Assembly: GCF_002964705.1 (NCBI RefSeq) | Contig: NZ_PQCD01000053.1 | Coordinates: forward strand, 374,322 to 438,321 | Source: Pseudoalteromonas sp. T1lg75 | GTDB taxonomy: Bacteria; Pseudomonadota; Gammaproteobacteria; Enterobacterales; Alteromonadaceae | Reading direction: 5' to 3' | DNA: 64,000 nt | Shown here: in pieces, positions 19,476 through 28,599 of the stretch | Layout: each line of letters starts with the position of its first letter | Numbering within the stretch: the first letter of the stretch is position 1 | The notes under the pieces: generated by a model | Told to the model about the DNA's origin: nothing | The model's database searches: none | Seen by the model: only the letters and a program-made list of their open reading frames with translations | Program-made: the position numbers and the translations under genes

Positions 19476-19712
19476 TTATTTGATATCCACTTTCTCTACG
19501 GTTTGGTAACCGGCAGAGGTCAACTCATCGTTGACGCAGTCCAAGACGTACTGATACAAGCCTTGCTCGTCGATGTCATCTTCCTTGGCCCAGTCTAGGC
19601 ACATCTGCGTGTACTCCTTGATAGTCTCCGCGGGGGCGACTGGTAAATCATCACTGGCGTAAGCATTGCTTAAGCTAATAGCAAATAACACACTTAAAAC
19701 TTGGCATTTCAT
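19476..19712 (-). CDS. Small secreted protein of unknown function
   Basis: A 78-residue protein with a clear Sec signal peptide (VLSVLFAISLSNAYA, cleavage likely after AYA near residue 19). The mature part is short and acidic, with two cysteines (in MCLDW and DCVND) that could form a disulfide in the periplasm. AGAGGATAAGA precedes the ATG as ribosome site. I recognise no family. It is monocistronic, with a terminator shared with topA. Confidence 0.7.
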   Translation of the reverse strand: MKCQVLSVLFAISLSNAYASDDLPVAPAETIKEYTQMCLDWAKEDDIDEQGLYQYVLDCVNDELTSAGYQTVEKVDIK

Positions 19713-19893
19713 ATTCTTATCCTCTAGGAATTAATATTGTTGCCATGGTTGCCTTGGGCAAGACCATTCAACATGGCTGTATTTTTAGCTCAGTGTTGGC
19801 ACTTAGAAAAGTGAGTTATTTTTATCGTCAGGATAAACAAACGAAGAGGTGGCGAAAGACAATCTCGGCCCAGGTCCGCTCGATTCACGAGAC

Positions 19894-19921
19894 AAAAAAA
19901 GAGCACCTAATGGTGCTCTTT
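19894..19921 (-). terminator. Terminator of the alpha-glucosidase gene
   Basis: AAAGAGCACC and GGTGCTCTTT form a perfect stem. On the minus strand it is followed by a T run, fitting the leftward alpha-glucosidase gene that ends at 19983. Confidence 0.85.
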
Positions 19922-19982
19922 CGTGATGAACGCTTGTAACTGTGAATATCGTAAGCGTATTTAAAACTTGCTTAAAGCGTAC

Positions 19983-21599
19983 TTAAAGCTTAGCAAACCA
20001 ACAACCAAAGCCAGGCAGGGTCAGAGTATTGCCCTCCAGCACACCGGTATGATGGCTGAGCTCGCTAAACTGCGTTGACGGTTGCGTCTCCAGGGTGATC
20101 TGCGCGCTGTATGCAGCCAGGTTGAAGTAACACAGCAGGGTGTCGCCCTGGTGCGCTCGTCGAAACGCTAAAATCGGCTCGTCGCTGTCAATAAAGGCGA
20201 TGTCCCCTTCAAGTAAGACGCTCTGGGTACGTCGCCAGTGCATAAACTCCTGATAGGCCTTAAGAGTGGAGTCTTGCTGTTGCTGCTGGGCGGCGACACT
20301 GGATGCCAAATGGTCAGGGCTCAAAGGCAGCCAGGGTTTGGCGCTACTAAAGCCACCTTGCTCACCGTCCTGCCAGGGCATGGGCGTACGGCAACCGTCA
20401 CGGCCTTTAAAGTTCGGCCAGAAGGTAATGCCATATGGGTCTTGCAGGTCTTCAAACGCCACACTGGCTTCACCTAAGCCCAGCTCCTCGCCTTGATACA
20501 TACACACACTGCCACGTAAAGAGGCGAGCAGGGCGGTCAGCATTTTCACTTGCTGTGGCTGTACCTCACCGCTCGGTGACCAGCGGCTGGCAACGCGCTC
20601 CACATCATGGTTGCTAAAGGCCCAACACGGCCAGCCTTCAAGCATACGTGCCTCTAAGGTTTCTACCGTAGTGCGAATGTATTCGCTGCTGTAGTCGTTG
20701 GTCAGCAGCTCAAAGCTGTAGCCCATATGCAGCTTGTCGCCGCCTGCGGTGTATTCGGCCATGGTCGCCAAGGAGTCTTCCGAAGAGATCTCGCCCAGCG
20801 CCACGGTACCCGGATACTTGTCCAGCAGGGCACGGATATCGCGCATAAACTCCAGGTTTTCCGGCTGCGTGTTGTTGTAATAGTGGTACTGGAACGCATA
20901 CGGGTTGTCTTCACTGAAGCCGCGACCCTGGCGTTTTTCCTTCGGCTTAGCCGGATTATCCCTTAGTTGGGCATCGTGATAACAGAAATTAATGGCATCC
21001 AAACGGAAACCATCGACGCCTTTTTTCAACCAGAACTCGACATTATCCAGCACCGCTTTGCGCACGTCCGGGTTATGGAAATTAAGATCCGGCTGCTCGG
21101 TGAAGAAGTTATGCAGGTAATACTGTCCGCGGCGGGGCTCCCATTGCCAGGCCGGGCCACCGAAAATAGACAGCCAGTTGTTTGGCTGGGTGCCGTCTTC
21201 TTTGGCGTCGGCCCATACATACCAATCCGCCAGGTCATTGTCTTTGTTTTCGCGGCTTGCTAAGAACCAGGGGTGTTGATCCGAGGTGTGGCTTAAAACC
21301 TGATCGATAATAATTTTAATATCGCGCTTATGGGCTTCTTCGATGAGCTCATCAAAGTCGGCCAGGTTACCAAACAAGGGGTCGATATCGCGATAGTCGC
21401 TAATATCGTAGCCAAAGTCTTTCATGGGCGATTTAAAAAACGGCGAGATCCACACGGCATCCACGCCTAAGTCATTAATATAGTCTAAGCGGTTGATAAT
21501 ACCGCGAAGATCGCCAATTCCATCGCCATTGGTGTCTTGAAAGCTACGGGGATAAATTTGGTAAATAACCGCACCTTTCCACCACTGTGGGTTTGCCAT
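19983..21599 (-). CDS. GH13 alpha-glucosidase
   Basis: Glycoside hydrolase family 13 enzyme of 538 residues that starts WWKGAVIYQIYPRSF, as oligo-1,6-/alpha-1,4-glucosidases do. The catalytic residues are visible: nucleophile Asp201 in GFRLDAINF, acid/base Glu270 in LGEISSED, and Asp332 in SNHDVER. There is no signal peptide, so it is cytoplasmic. It would release glucose from imported maltose or maltodextrins for the glucokinase at 36 kb. It is divergent from the TonB receptor gene, with two palindromic operators 77-107 bp upstream of its start. Confidence 0.92.
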   Translation of the reverse strand: MANPQWWKGAVIYQIYPRSFQDTNGDGIGDLRGIINRLDYINDLGVDAVWISPFFKSPMKDFGYDISDYRDIDPLFGNLADFDELIEEAHKRDIKIIIDQVLSHTSDQHPWFLASRENKDNDLADWYVWADAKEDGTQPNNWLSIFGGPAWQWEPRRGQYYLHNFFTEQPDLNFHNPDVRKAVLDNVEFWLKKGVDGFRLDAINFCYHDAQLRDNPAKPKEKRQGRGFSEDNPYAFQYHYYNNTQPENLEFMRDIRALLDKYPGTVALGEISSEDSLATMAEYTAGGDKLHMGYSFELLTNDYSSEYIRTTVETLEARMLEGWPCWAFSNHDVERVASRWSPSGEVQPQQVKMLTALLASLRGSVCMYQGEELGLGEASVAFEDLQDPYGITFWPNFKGRDGCRTPMPWQDGEQGGFSSAKPWLPLSPDHLASSVAAQQQQQDSTLKAYQEFMHWRRTQSVLLEGDIAFIDSDEPILAFRRAHQGDTLLCYFNLAAYSAQITLETQPSTQFSELSHHTGVLEGNTLTLPGFGCWFAKL

Positions 21600-21675
21600 A
21601 TCGCACTCCAGATGAAAACCTAATTAGTCAAACTGAGAAAAGAATACGGCAAGCCACAAAGGCTTGTAAAAGAAC

Positions 21676-21706
21676 TGCATACGTATGCATGCTGGATACG
21701 TATGCA
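21676..21706. promoter_or_regulatory. Pair of LacI-type operators upstream of the alpha-glucosidase gene
   Basis: A perfect 14-bp palindrome TGCATACGTATGCA (21676-21689) is followed by GATACGTATGCA (21695-21706). The central CG with symmetric flanks is the usual form of LacI-family operators. Matching sites occur at 22119 and 26676 in front of other genes of the same locus. Confidence 0.75.
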
Positions 21707-22118
21707 CAGCGGGGAGCGCATGGCTTGTTTTAAACTGGGTTTAGGGTGGAGTAGCAGAGTTAAGGTAAGCTTACCAATGCACTATGAGCACAACTTAGTT
21801 GCTGTTAGGGCAATAATCAAAATGCACTAACTTAGGGCGTTGCGGCTGGGTTTTGCACCAGCATGGTGTTATTATATTTTGGTCTGACCAATTAACATCG
21901 TGCTTAGAGTAAAAACAGCAGTGTAACCAAGGGGTGACTTAGGCGATGACAAAGGCCGTGCTTTTGTTAACATTTACTCTATTACGCCGGTCCTTCGGTC
22001 AGCATTTAACACTTTTATAAATGCGCCCTCGCTGCATGCTGCGTCAACTGGCGCTGTGCCTATATCGGTGTTATTTTTCATGTAAGCCAAATGTTAACAA
22101 AACAACCATGATAGGCGC
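21707..22118. other. Central part of the alpha-glucosidase/TonB receptor intergenic region
   Basis: Part of the 657-bp non-coding stretch between two divergent genes. It must contain two promoters. I see no gene or structured RNA here; the only clear signals are the operators at its two ends. Confidence 0.5.
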
Positions 22119-22134
22119 TGAATACGTATGCATA
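22119..22134. promoter_or_regulatory. LacI-type operator upstream of the TonB receptor gene
   Basis: TGAATACGTATGCATA shares the ATACGTATGCA core with the sites at 21676-21706 and lies about 120 bp before the receptor start. Confidence 0.7.
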
Positions 22135-22256
22135 AATTTGTTATTAATTTAGCACGGGAGTTAGTATTTTTTGCGACAACAACATGAGCCAACTTGGTGC
22201 AGCGCTAACTACCACCTCGTTTGGCCACAAATTATGGTTAATTGGGGTAAAACAGT

Positions 22257-25061
22257 ATGTCTATGTTCAAACCAAGTATGCTAACTCTTGCGCTGATCAG
22301 CGCCGGGGTTGCCAGTAGCAATGTTGCGTTGGCACAAGAAAATGAAGCGTCAAGCGCCGAAGAGCAACAAAAGGTTGAAGTGATCGAAGTACGCGGCTTT
22401 CGTCGCAGCGTCGCCGAGTCAATCAACACCAAGCGTTTCGCCAGTGAAGTAGTAGAGTCTATTTCTGCCGAAGACATTGGTAAGCTACCGGATTCATCGA
22501 TCGCCGAGTCAATCGCGCGTCTACCCGGCCTGACGGCCCAGCGCCTTGACGGTCGTGCATCACGTGTAAGCGTACGTGGTTTTAGCGAAAACGAAAGCGC
22601 CACAACGTTTAATGGTCGTGAGCAGGTCTCCATCAGCGACAACCGCGGTGTTGAATTTGACCTTTACCCATCCGAGATCATGAGCGGTGTAACCGTATAT
22701 AAAACACCGAGTGCCTCGATTGAAGCTGAAGGCATTGCCGGCGTTATCGACATGCAAACCGTACGCCCACTTAGTAAAGGTGAGCAGGTTATCCAGTTTA
22801 ATGGTCAATTCGAGCAGACCAGCTTTGATAAACTAAACCCGGACGGCGACGATAAAGGCTTCCGTGGTACCCTTTCTTATATTGACCAATTTGCCGATGA
22901 CACCTTCGGCGTGGCCTTTGCGTACACATCAATGAGCTCGCCTAATCAGGAAAAGCGTTGGAACTCATGGGGTTACCCGGATGTTGAAACGCCTGATGGC
23001 AACACCTATTCTATCTTGGGCGGCGCCAAACCTTTCGTTCGCTCTTCTACGCTAGAGCGTGACTCGGCCATGTTGGTGCTTGAATATGCACCGACCAGCG
23101 ATCTAAATATGGCATTCGATGCTCTATACGTTGATTTTTCAGATGAAAAGATCCTTCGTGGTATCGAGGTACCTTTCGCCTGGGGCCAAGGTTCAAGAAC
23201 TCCTTTGACTGTTGATGATGAAACTGGATTTGTTACCAGCGCCATCACCGAAGGTCAGCGTGTCGTTGTACGTAACGATTTTGAAGAGCGTAAGGCCGAG
23301 CTGACTCAGTTTGGTTTTAATGCTGAATACCTTATCAGCGACGAATGGTCGGTGGAATTTGACGTCAGCCGCTCTGAAGTCGAGCGTCAGGTCTGGAGTA
23401 TTGAAAGCTACTCGGGCACCGGCCGCGGTGACAACAATGGCGTAGCCGATGATCTGGGTTATACCTTTAACGGCGGTAACACGGGTGCGCAATTTAGCCA
23501 TGGCCTGGATTACAGCGACTTTAACCTGATCCAACTCGGTGGTCCATTGACCTGGGGTTACAGCCAACCACTCAATGAGAAATACGGCCTGATCGGTTCA
23601 CCATACGAAAATGCCGCGCAGGATGGCTTTATTAACGCCCCTGAGATTGAAGACGAGCTAAGCACCTTAAAGCTTGCCGCCAGTAAACTGTTGGACAATG
23701 CCTACTTCAACAAGGTGAGCTTTGGTATTTCTTACCGGGACCGCGAAAAGAGCAAGTTGTCTGAAGGCTATTTTATGACGCTTTCAAGCTTCTCTTTGGA
23801 TAACCCGGGCATGATGATGGTGCCTGAGCAGTACCGTTTAGGTTCGGCTAATCTCGACTTTATCGGTATGGGCGACATGATTGCCTATGATACCCGCGCC
23901 CTGATTGACGATGGTTACTACGACCTGCTGCAAGAGAGTTTAAATGACTCTAAGCACAAGACCCGTTCTTGGACGGTTCAAGAAGAAGTGACGGCGATGT
24001 TTGTTCAGGCCGACATTAATGCAGAGCTAGGTGGCATTCCGGTGACCGGTAATATTGGTGCCCGCTATGTTAAAACCGAGCAATCATCTCAGGGCTTCGA
24101 AGCCGCGACGGTTGATGGCCAAGTGGTGGCTACGCCAATCGATGTGAGCCATGATTATTCACATTTCCTACCGAGCGTGAACTTGAATGTGGCGATCACC
24201 GATGACCAAACGATTCGTTTCGGTGCGGCTAAGACCATTTCTCGTGCCCGTTTGGATGAGATGAATTCATCGGTGGCGATCAGCTACAACGCCACGGATA
24301 AGCCGGATGAAAACGGTAACTTCTGGTCGGTTTCAGGCGGTAACACCAAGCTGGAGCCTAAAGAAGCGGTTGGTTTTGATCTGAGCTATGAAAACTACTT
24401 CAGCGCCGAGGGTTACTTTTCAGCGGCTCTTTTCTATAAAGACTTAAAACAATGGACATTCGACGAGACTTACTTTGTCGACATGGGTGACCGCCCCGAT
24501 CCGGCCACCGGCATCGTGCCTCCGGCGGACAGACAAACTGCATCACGCAGCAGTAAGGTCAATGGCGGCGGCGGTGACCTATGGGGTTACGAGCTATCGG
24601 TAGCACTGCCGTTCAACCTGTTTGCCGATGAGTTGGAAGGCTTTGGTTTATTGGCCAGCCACACGGGGGTGGAGCAGGATATCGAAGACCAAAATGGTAA
24701 TGAATATGAACTGCCAGGCCTTTCTGATAGCATTCAAAGCCTGACCCTATATTATGACCGTTATGGTTTTAGCGCTCGCACCAGCATGCGTAAGCGTAGC
24801 GACTTTAAAGGCGATGTATATGGACCGGGTTTTGCGACCGATCAGGTTGCAATCCAAGGTGAAACCATTTGGGATGCCCAAATCGGTTATGACTTTGGTG
24901 AGTCGGGTATTGCCGGCCTAGAAGGCCTGGAAATGACCTTCCAGGTGCAAAACATCACCGAAGAGCCGTTTGTGTCTTTACAAGGTGACAACTCACTGCA
25001 AGTACGCGACTACCAGGATTATGGTCGTACTTACTTGCTGGGCTTCAAGTATGAGCTATAA
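22257..25061 (+). CDS. TonB-dependent receptor (maltodextrin locus)
   Basis: Outer-membrane TonB-dependent receptor of 934 residues. The signal peptide ends near residue 26 (NVALAQ). The plug follows, with IEVRGFRRSVAESI, SIAESIARLPG and GVTVYKTPSASIEAEG, then a long beta-barrel and a short aromatic-rich C-terminus (LLGFKYEL). Sequences starting VRGFRRS with this plug are common in alteromonad and xanthomonad carbohydrate loci. The neighbours (alpha-glucosidase, alpha-amylase, MFS permease, glucoamylase) and a shared operator make malto-oligosaccharide uptake the most likely role; the substrate itself is inferred. Confidence 0.9.
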   Translation: MSMFKPSMLTLALISAGVASSNVALAQENEASSAEEQQKVEVIEVRGFRRSVAESINTKRFASEVVESISAEDIGKLPDSSIAESIARLPGLTAQRLDGRASRVSVRGFSENESATTFNGREQVSISDNRGVEFDLYPSEIMSGVTVYKTPSASIEAEGIAGVIDMQTVRPLSKGEQVIQFNGQFEQTSFDKLNPDGDDKGFRGTLSYIDQFADDTFGVAFAYTSMSSPNQEKRWNSWGYPDVETPDGNTYSILGGAKPFVRSSTLERDSAMLVLEYAPTSDLNMAFDALYVDFSDEKILRGIEVPFAWGQGSRTPLTVDDETGFVTSAITEGQRVVVRNDFEERKAELTQFGFNAEYLISDEWSVEFDVSRSEVERQVWSIESYSGTGRGDNNGVADDLGYTFNGGNTGAQFSHGLDYSDFNLIQLGGPLTWGYSQPLNEKYGLIGSPYENAAQDGFINAPEIEDELSTLKLAASKLLDNAYFNKVSFGISYRDREKSKLSEGYFMTLSSFSLDNPGMMMVPEQYRLGSANLDFIGMGDMIAYDTRALIDDGYYDLLQESLNDSKHKTRSWTVQEEVTAMFVQADINAELGGIPVTGNIGARYVKTEQSSQGFEAATVDGQVVATPIDVSHDYSHFLPSVNLNVAITDDQTIRFGAAKTISRARLDEMNSSVAISYNATDKPDENGNFWSVSGGNTKLEPKEAVGFDLSYENYFSAEGYFSAALFYKDLKQWTFDETYFVDMGDRPDPATGIVPPADRQTASRSSKVNGGGGDLWGYELSVALPFNLFADELEGFGLLASHTGVEQDIEDQNGNEYELPGLSDSIQSLTLYYDRYGFSARTSMRKRSDFKGDVYGPGFATDQVAIQGETIWDAQIGYDFGESGIAGLEGLEMTFQVQNITEEPFVSLQGDNSLQVRDYQDYGRTYLLGFKYEL

Positions 25062-25074
25062 CTCTTAAATGAAG

Positions 25075-25107
25075 TAAAAAAAGCCCTTGAATTTTCAAGG
25101 GCTTTTT
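25075..25107 (+). terminator. Intrinsic terminator between the receptor and flavoprotein genes
   Basis: AAAAGCCCTTGAA pairs with TTCAAGGGCTTTTT, a strong hairpin with a T run, ending only 16 bp before the next start codon. It would reduce transcription from the receptor gene into the flavoprotein gene. Confidence 0.85.
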
Positions 25108-25122
25108 CACAGGAGTAGAAAA

Positions 25123-26634
25123 ATGGCGGAAGTGAAAAAGGTGCTGATCCTCGGCGGTGGCACCGCCGGTTGGTTAAGCGCAGCCTTATTGGCCAAACTC
25201 ATGGGCTCACGTCTGGATATCACCCTGGTGGAGTCGACGCACATTGGCACCGTGGGGGTAGGAGAAGCCACCATACCGCCCATCGTTGCCTTTAACCAGG
25301 CGCTCGGTATCGACGAGAAAACCCTGATGGCCCGCACCAGCGCCACCATTAAACTGGGCATTCAGTTCGAAAACTGGGGGCAGGTGGGCGATAGCTATAT
25401 GCATGCCTTTGGCTCGCTCGGTAAGGCGTTTCCTTTTTGTGATTTTCACCATATCTTTCATGCCGCCAAGGAGCAGGGGCACCCAGGCTCAATTTGGGAT
25501 TACTCGCTCAATTACCAGGCCGCCAAAGCCGAGCGCTTTAAACCCATGGTGCACATTCCCGGCACGCAATTACCAGGCACCCAACATGCCTACCACTTCG
25601 ATGCATCCCTTTATGCCCAGCTGTTGCGCGAGCGCGCCGAGGCACTTGGGGTGACGCGTATCGACGCCAAGGTGAGCGAGGTGAGTCAGCACGATAACGG
25701 TGATATTCGCGCCTTGGTGCTTGATAATGGTACCGAGGTGGAGGCCGACCTCTTTATTGACTGCAGCGGCCTGCGCGCCTTGCTTATCGAGCAAACCCTG
25801 GGTGTGGGCTTTGAGGATTGGAGCCACTGGCTGCCGTGCGACCGCGCCATTGCCGTACAAAGCGAACTGCCCGAGGGACACAGCCCTAAGCCTTATACCC
25901 GAGCCATCGCCCGTGAATACGGTTGGCAGTGGCAAATTCCGCTGCAACATCGCATGGGCAATGGCCTGGTTTATTGCTCGCGCCATATGAGTGAGGAGCA
26001 GGCGATGACTCAGTTGCTGGAAAACCTGCCGGGTAAGGCCATTACCGAGCCCAGGGTTATTCAATTCCGTACCGGGCAGCGCCGCAAACAATGGCAAAAC
26101 AATGTGGTGGCCATTGGCCTCAGCAGTGGCTTCTTGGAGCCGCTGGAGTCCACCAGTATCCACCTTATTCAAACGGCCATTATTCGCTTGATTAAGCATT
26201 TCCCTCATCAGCAAATAAGCACTGCGGCGCGAGATTCGTATAACCAGCAATTCAGTACCGAAATGGCGCAAATTCGCGATTTTATTATTCTCCATTACGC
26301 CTTGAATCAGCGTCAGGACAGCGCCTTTTGGCGCCACTGTCAAAGCATGGAGTTACCCCAGTCGCTCAGCCAAAAGCTGGCGCTGTTTACGCAAACGGGC
26401 ACTGTCTTTCGCCAGCAGGACGAATTATTTTCCGAGGTGGCCTGGCAGCAAGTTTTGCTTGGGCAAAATTGCTGGCCGCAGCAGCGTCATCCTTTGGCCG
26501 AGCAGTTCAGCGACGAGCAGCGCAGCGAATTACTCGCCAGTTTACGCACCTTGATAGAGCGCTCCGTGGCGCAAATGCCAAGCCATCAGGAATATATTGA
26601 TACCATGGTTGCCAGTGCCAAAGAAGCTGGCTGA
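25123..26634 (+). CDS. Tryptophan-halogenase-family flavoprotein
   Basis: FAD-dependent halogenase-like protein of 503 residues. It has the Rossmann motif [10 protein letters not shown] at the N-terminus, a lysine at the active-site position (K77 in [11 protein letters not shown]), and the halogenase motif W-x-W-x-I-P (GWQWQIP, W268-P273). [17 protein letters not shown] is also typical of the family. The ATG at 25123 has an AGGAG ribosome site; a longer frame from 25087 runs through the terminator. Genes of this type recur beside TonB receptors in sugar loci, where no halogenated product is known, so the real substrate here is open. Confidence 0.87.
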   Translation: MAEVKKVLILGGGTAGWLSAALLAKLMGSRLDITLVESTHIGTVGVGEATIPPIVAFNQALGIDEKTLMARTSATIKLGIQFENWGQVGDSYMHAFGSLGKAFPFCDFHHIFHAAKEQGHPGSIWDYSLNYQAAKAERFKPMVHIPGTQLPGTQHAYHFDASLYAQLLRERAEALGVTRIDAKVSEVSQHDNGDIRALVLDNGTEVEADLFIDCSGLRALLIEQTLGVGFEDWSHWLPCDRAIAVQSELPEGHSPKPYTRAIAREYGWQWQIPLQHRMGNGLVYCSRHMSEEQAMTQLLENLPGKAITEPRVIQFRTGQRRKQWQNNVVAIGLSSGFLEPLESTSIHLIQTAIIRLIKHFPHQQISTAARDSYNQQFSTEMAQIRDFIILHYALNQRQDSAFWRHCQSMELPQSLSQKLALFTQTGTVFRQQDELFSEVAWQQVLLGQNCWPQQRHPLAEQFSDEQRSELLASLRTLIERSVAQMPSHQEYIDTMVASAKEAG

Positions 26635-26675
26635 TCCGAACCTGAACAGGCAAGGAATATGGCTTTGGCATGGCT

Positions 26676-26690
26676 TGAATACGTATGCAC
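26676..26690. promoter_or_regulatory. LacI-type operator upstream of the alpha-amylase gene
   Basis: TGAATACGTATGCAC, the fourth copy of the ATACGTATGCA motif in this locus, 68 bp before the alpha-amylase start. It suggests a separate promoter for the amylase-permease-glucoamylase genes. Confidence 0.7.
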
Positions 26691-26757
26691 GCCATACCCA
26701 AGTTGGTGCAGAGCACGTAATATTTTTGTCATAACAATAGATAAATAAAGTAAGCGA

Positions 26758-28599
26758 ATGATAAATAGCAAGTTGAAAACGCCGTTATTGGCATTGTCGC
26801 TGAGTGCGGCGCTGGTGGCCTGTGGCCAGCAGGGGCAAGAGCCCAGCGCAAAGAGTGAGAGCAGCGAACAGCAGAGCCAGCAGCAGCTGCAAAAGCCTGT
26901 GGTCTATCAGGTATTCACCCGCCTATTTGGTAACACCAACACCACCAATGAGCCCTGGGGCACCCTGGAGCAAAACGGTGTCGGTAAATTTGCAGATTTC
27001 AATGACGCGGCCCTTGAAGGCATTAAAGAGTTGGGTGTGACGCATATCTGGTATACCGGTGTTTTACATCATGCCATGGTGACCGATTACAGCGACTTTG
27101 GCTTGCCAAGTGACGATCCGGATGTGGTCAAAGGCCGCGCCGGCTCGCCCTATGCCATTAAGGATTATTACAACGTAAACCCCGACCTGGCTGCCAAGCC
27201 CGCCGACCGCTTACGTGAATTTGAAGACCTCATTGAACGCACTCATAAGCATGGCATGAAGGTGATCATCGACATAGTGCCCAATCACGTGGCCCGTGAT
27301 TATCATTCCGTCAGCAAGCCACAGGGCGTTGAAGACTTTGGTGCCAAGGACGATACCAGCGTTGCCTATAAGCGCGACAATAATTTCTATTATGTGGTGG
27401 GTGAGGACTTTATTGTTCCCCAAGATGCCAATTACCAGGTGCTGGGCGGCCAAAGCCACCCGCTTGCGGACGGTAAATTTGCCGAAAGCCCGGCGAAATG
27501 GACCGGCAATGGCGCTCGCAAGGCTCAGCCGGATATTAACGACTGGTATGAAACGGTAAAGATCAATTACGGCGTCAAGCCGGACGGTAGCTATGACTTC
27601 CCGCGTTTGCCGGATAACTACGCCGAGCTGGATTATCGTGCCCATTATGCCTTTTGGCAGGAGCAGGAGCTGCCTGATAGTTGGTATAAGTTCCGCGATA
27701 TCACCCAATACTGGCTCGAGAAGGGTGTAGATGGCTTCCGCTACGATATGGCGGAAATGGTGCCGGTGGAATTTTGGAGCTTTTTAAACTCCTCCATCAA
27801 GATGAGCAACTCGGATGCCTTCTTGCTGGCCGAGGTTTATAACCCCGAGCTGTACCGCCCCTATATTCATTTAGGCAAGATGGATTACCTGTACGACAAG
27901 GTCGGTTTCTACGACAGCCTTAAGGCCATTATTCAAGGTAAAGCAGAGGCCAGCGAGCTGCTGGCAACGCACCAAGAGGTGGCAGATATTGAACAGCATA
28001 TGCTGCACTTTTTGGAAAACCACGATGAGCAGCGCCTGGCGAGCCCGGACTTCGCCGGTGATATGAATTGGGGCAAGCCGGCGATGACGGTCTCAACCCT
28101 AATTGGGCGCTCACCTAGCATGTTGTATTTCGGCCAAACCGTGGGCGAAGACGGCTCTGAAGAGCCGGGATTCGGCGACCCAACACGTACCAGTATTTTT
28201 GATTATATCGGCGTGCCCGCGCATCAGCAGTGGATGAATGGCGGCAAGTTCGACGGCGGCGCGCTTAACGATGAGCAGCGTGCGCTGCGCCAGTTTTATA
28301 TTGATTTGATGGCACTTAATTCTCTTCCTGCGATTGTCGCCGGTGAGCTGATCCCAGTGCCAAACTCGGCGCCCCATTCAGTGATCAGTTTTGAGCGCAG
28401 GCTAGGCGAGCAGCGTATTGTTGTGGTTGCTAACTTTGGCAAGCATCAGGTGTTTGTGGATATTGAGCCGGAGCAAGCCATGGTCGGGAAAACCCTCCTG
28501 GGTACGGATCCTCTGTATTTAGATAAGCAAATTCCAATCAAGTTGCCATATCAGGGCGTTACCGTGTTTCAGATGGGGATCCAAGTAGATGAATATTGA
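26758..28599 (+). CDS. GH13 alpha-amylase-family lipoprotein
   Basis: Lipoprotein of 613 residues with lipobox LVAC and a Gln/Ser-rich linker, then a GH13 barrel. The catalytic residues are Asp330 in GFRYDMAEM, Glu359 in LLAEVYNP and Asp423 in NHDEQR; a C-terminal beta domain follows. It is anchored in the envelope, so it would act on starch fragments outside the cytoplasm. The 3' end overlaps the MFS gene by 11 bp, indicating one operon with the permease and glucoamylase. Confidence 0.9.
   Translation: MINSKLKTPLLALSLSAALVACGQQGQEPSAKSESSEQQSQQQLQKPVVYQVFTRLFGNTNTTNEPWGTLEQNGVGKFADFNDAALEGIKELGVTHIWYTGVLHHAMVTDYSDFGLPSDDPDVVKGRAGSPYAIKDYYNVNPDLAAKPADRLREFEDLIERTHKHGMKVIIDIVPNHVARDYHSVSKPQGVEDFGAKDDTSVAYKRDNNFYYVVGEDFIVPQDANYQVLGGQSHPLADGKFAESPAKWTGNGARKAQPDINDWYETVKINYGVKPDGSYDFPRLPDNYAELDYRAHYAFWQEQELPDSWYKFRDITQYWLEKGVDGFRYDMAEMVPVEFWSFLNSSIKMSNSDAFLLAEVYNPELYRPYIHLGKMDYLYDKVGFYDSLKAIIQGKAEASELLATHQEVADIEQHMLHFLENHDEQRLASPDFAGDMNWGKPAMTVSTLIGRSPSMLYFGQTVGEDGSEEPGFGDPTRTSIFDYIGVPAHQQWMNGGKFDGGALNDEQRALRQFYIDLMALNSLPAIVAGELIPVPNSAPHSVISFERRLGEQRIVVVANFGKHQVFVDIEPEQAMVGKTLLGTDPLYLDKQIPIKLPYQGVTVFQMGIQVDEY

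Noticed and set aside
19745..19939. 64-residue plus-strand reading frame
   Set aside because: It runs through the alpha-glucosidase terminator (19894-19921) and has no recognisable features; treated as non-coding.
25570..26343. 257-residue minus-strand reading frame
   Set aside because: Fully inside the flavoprotein gene on the other strand; the length is explained by codon bias of the true gene.
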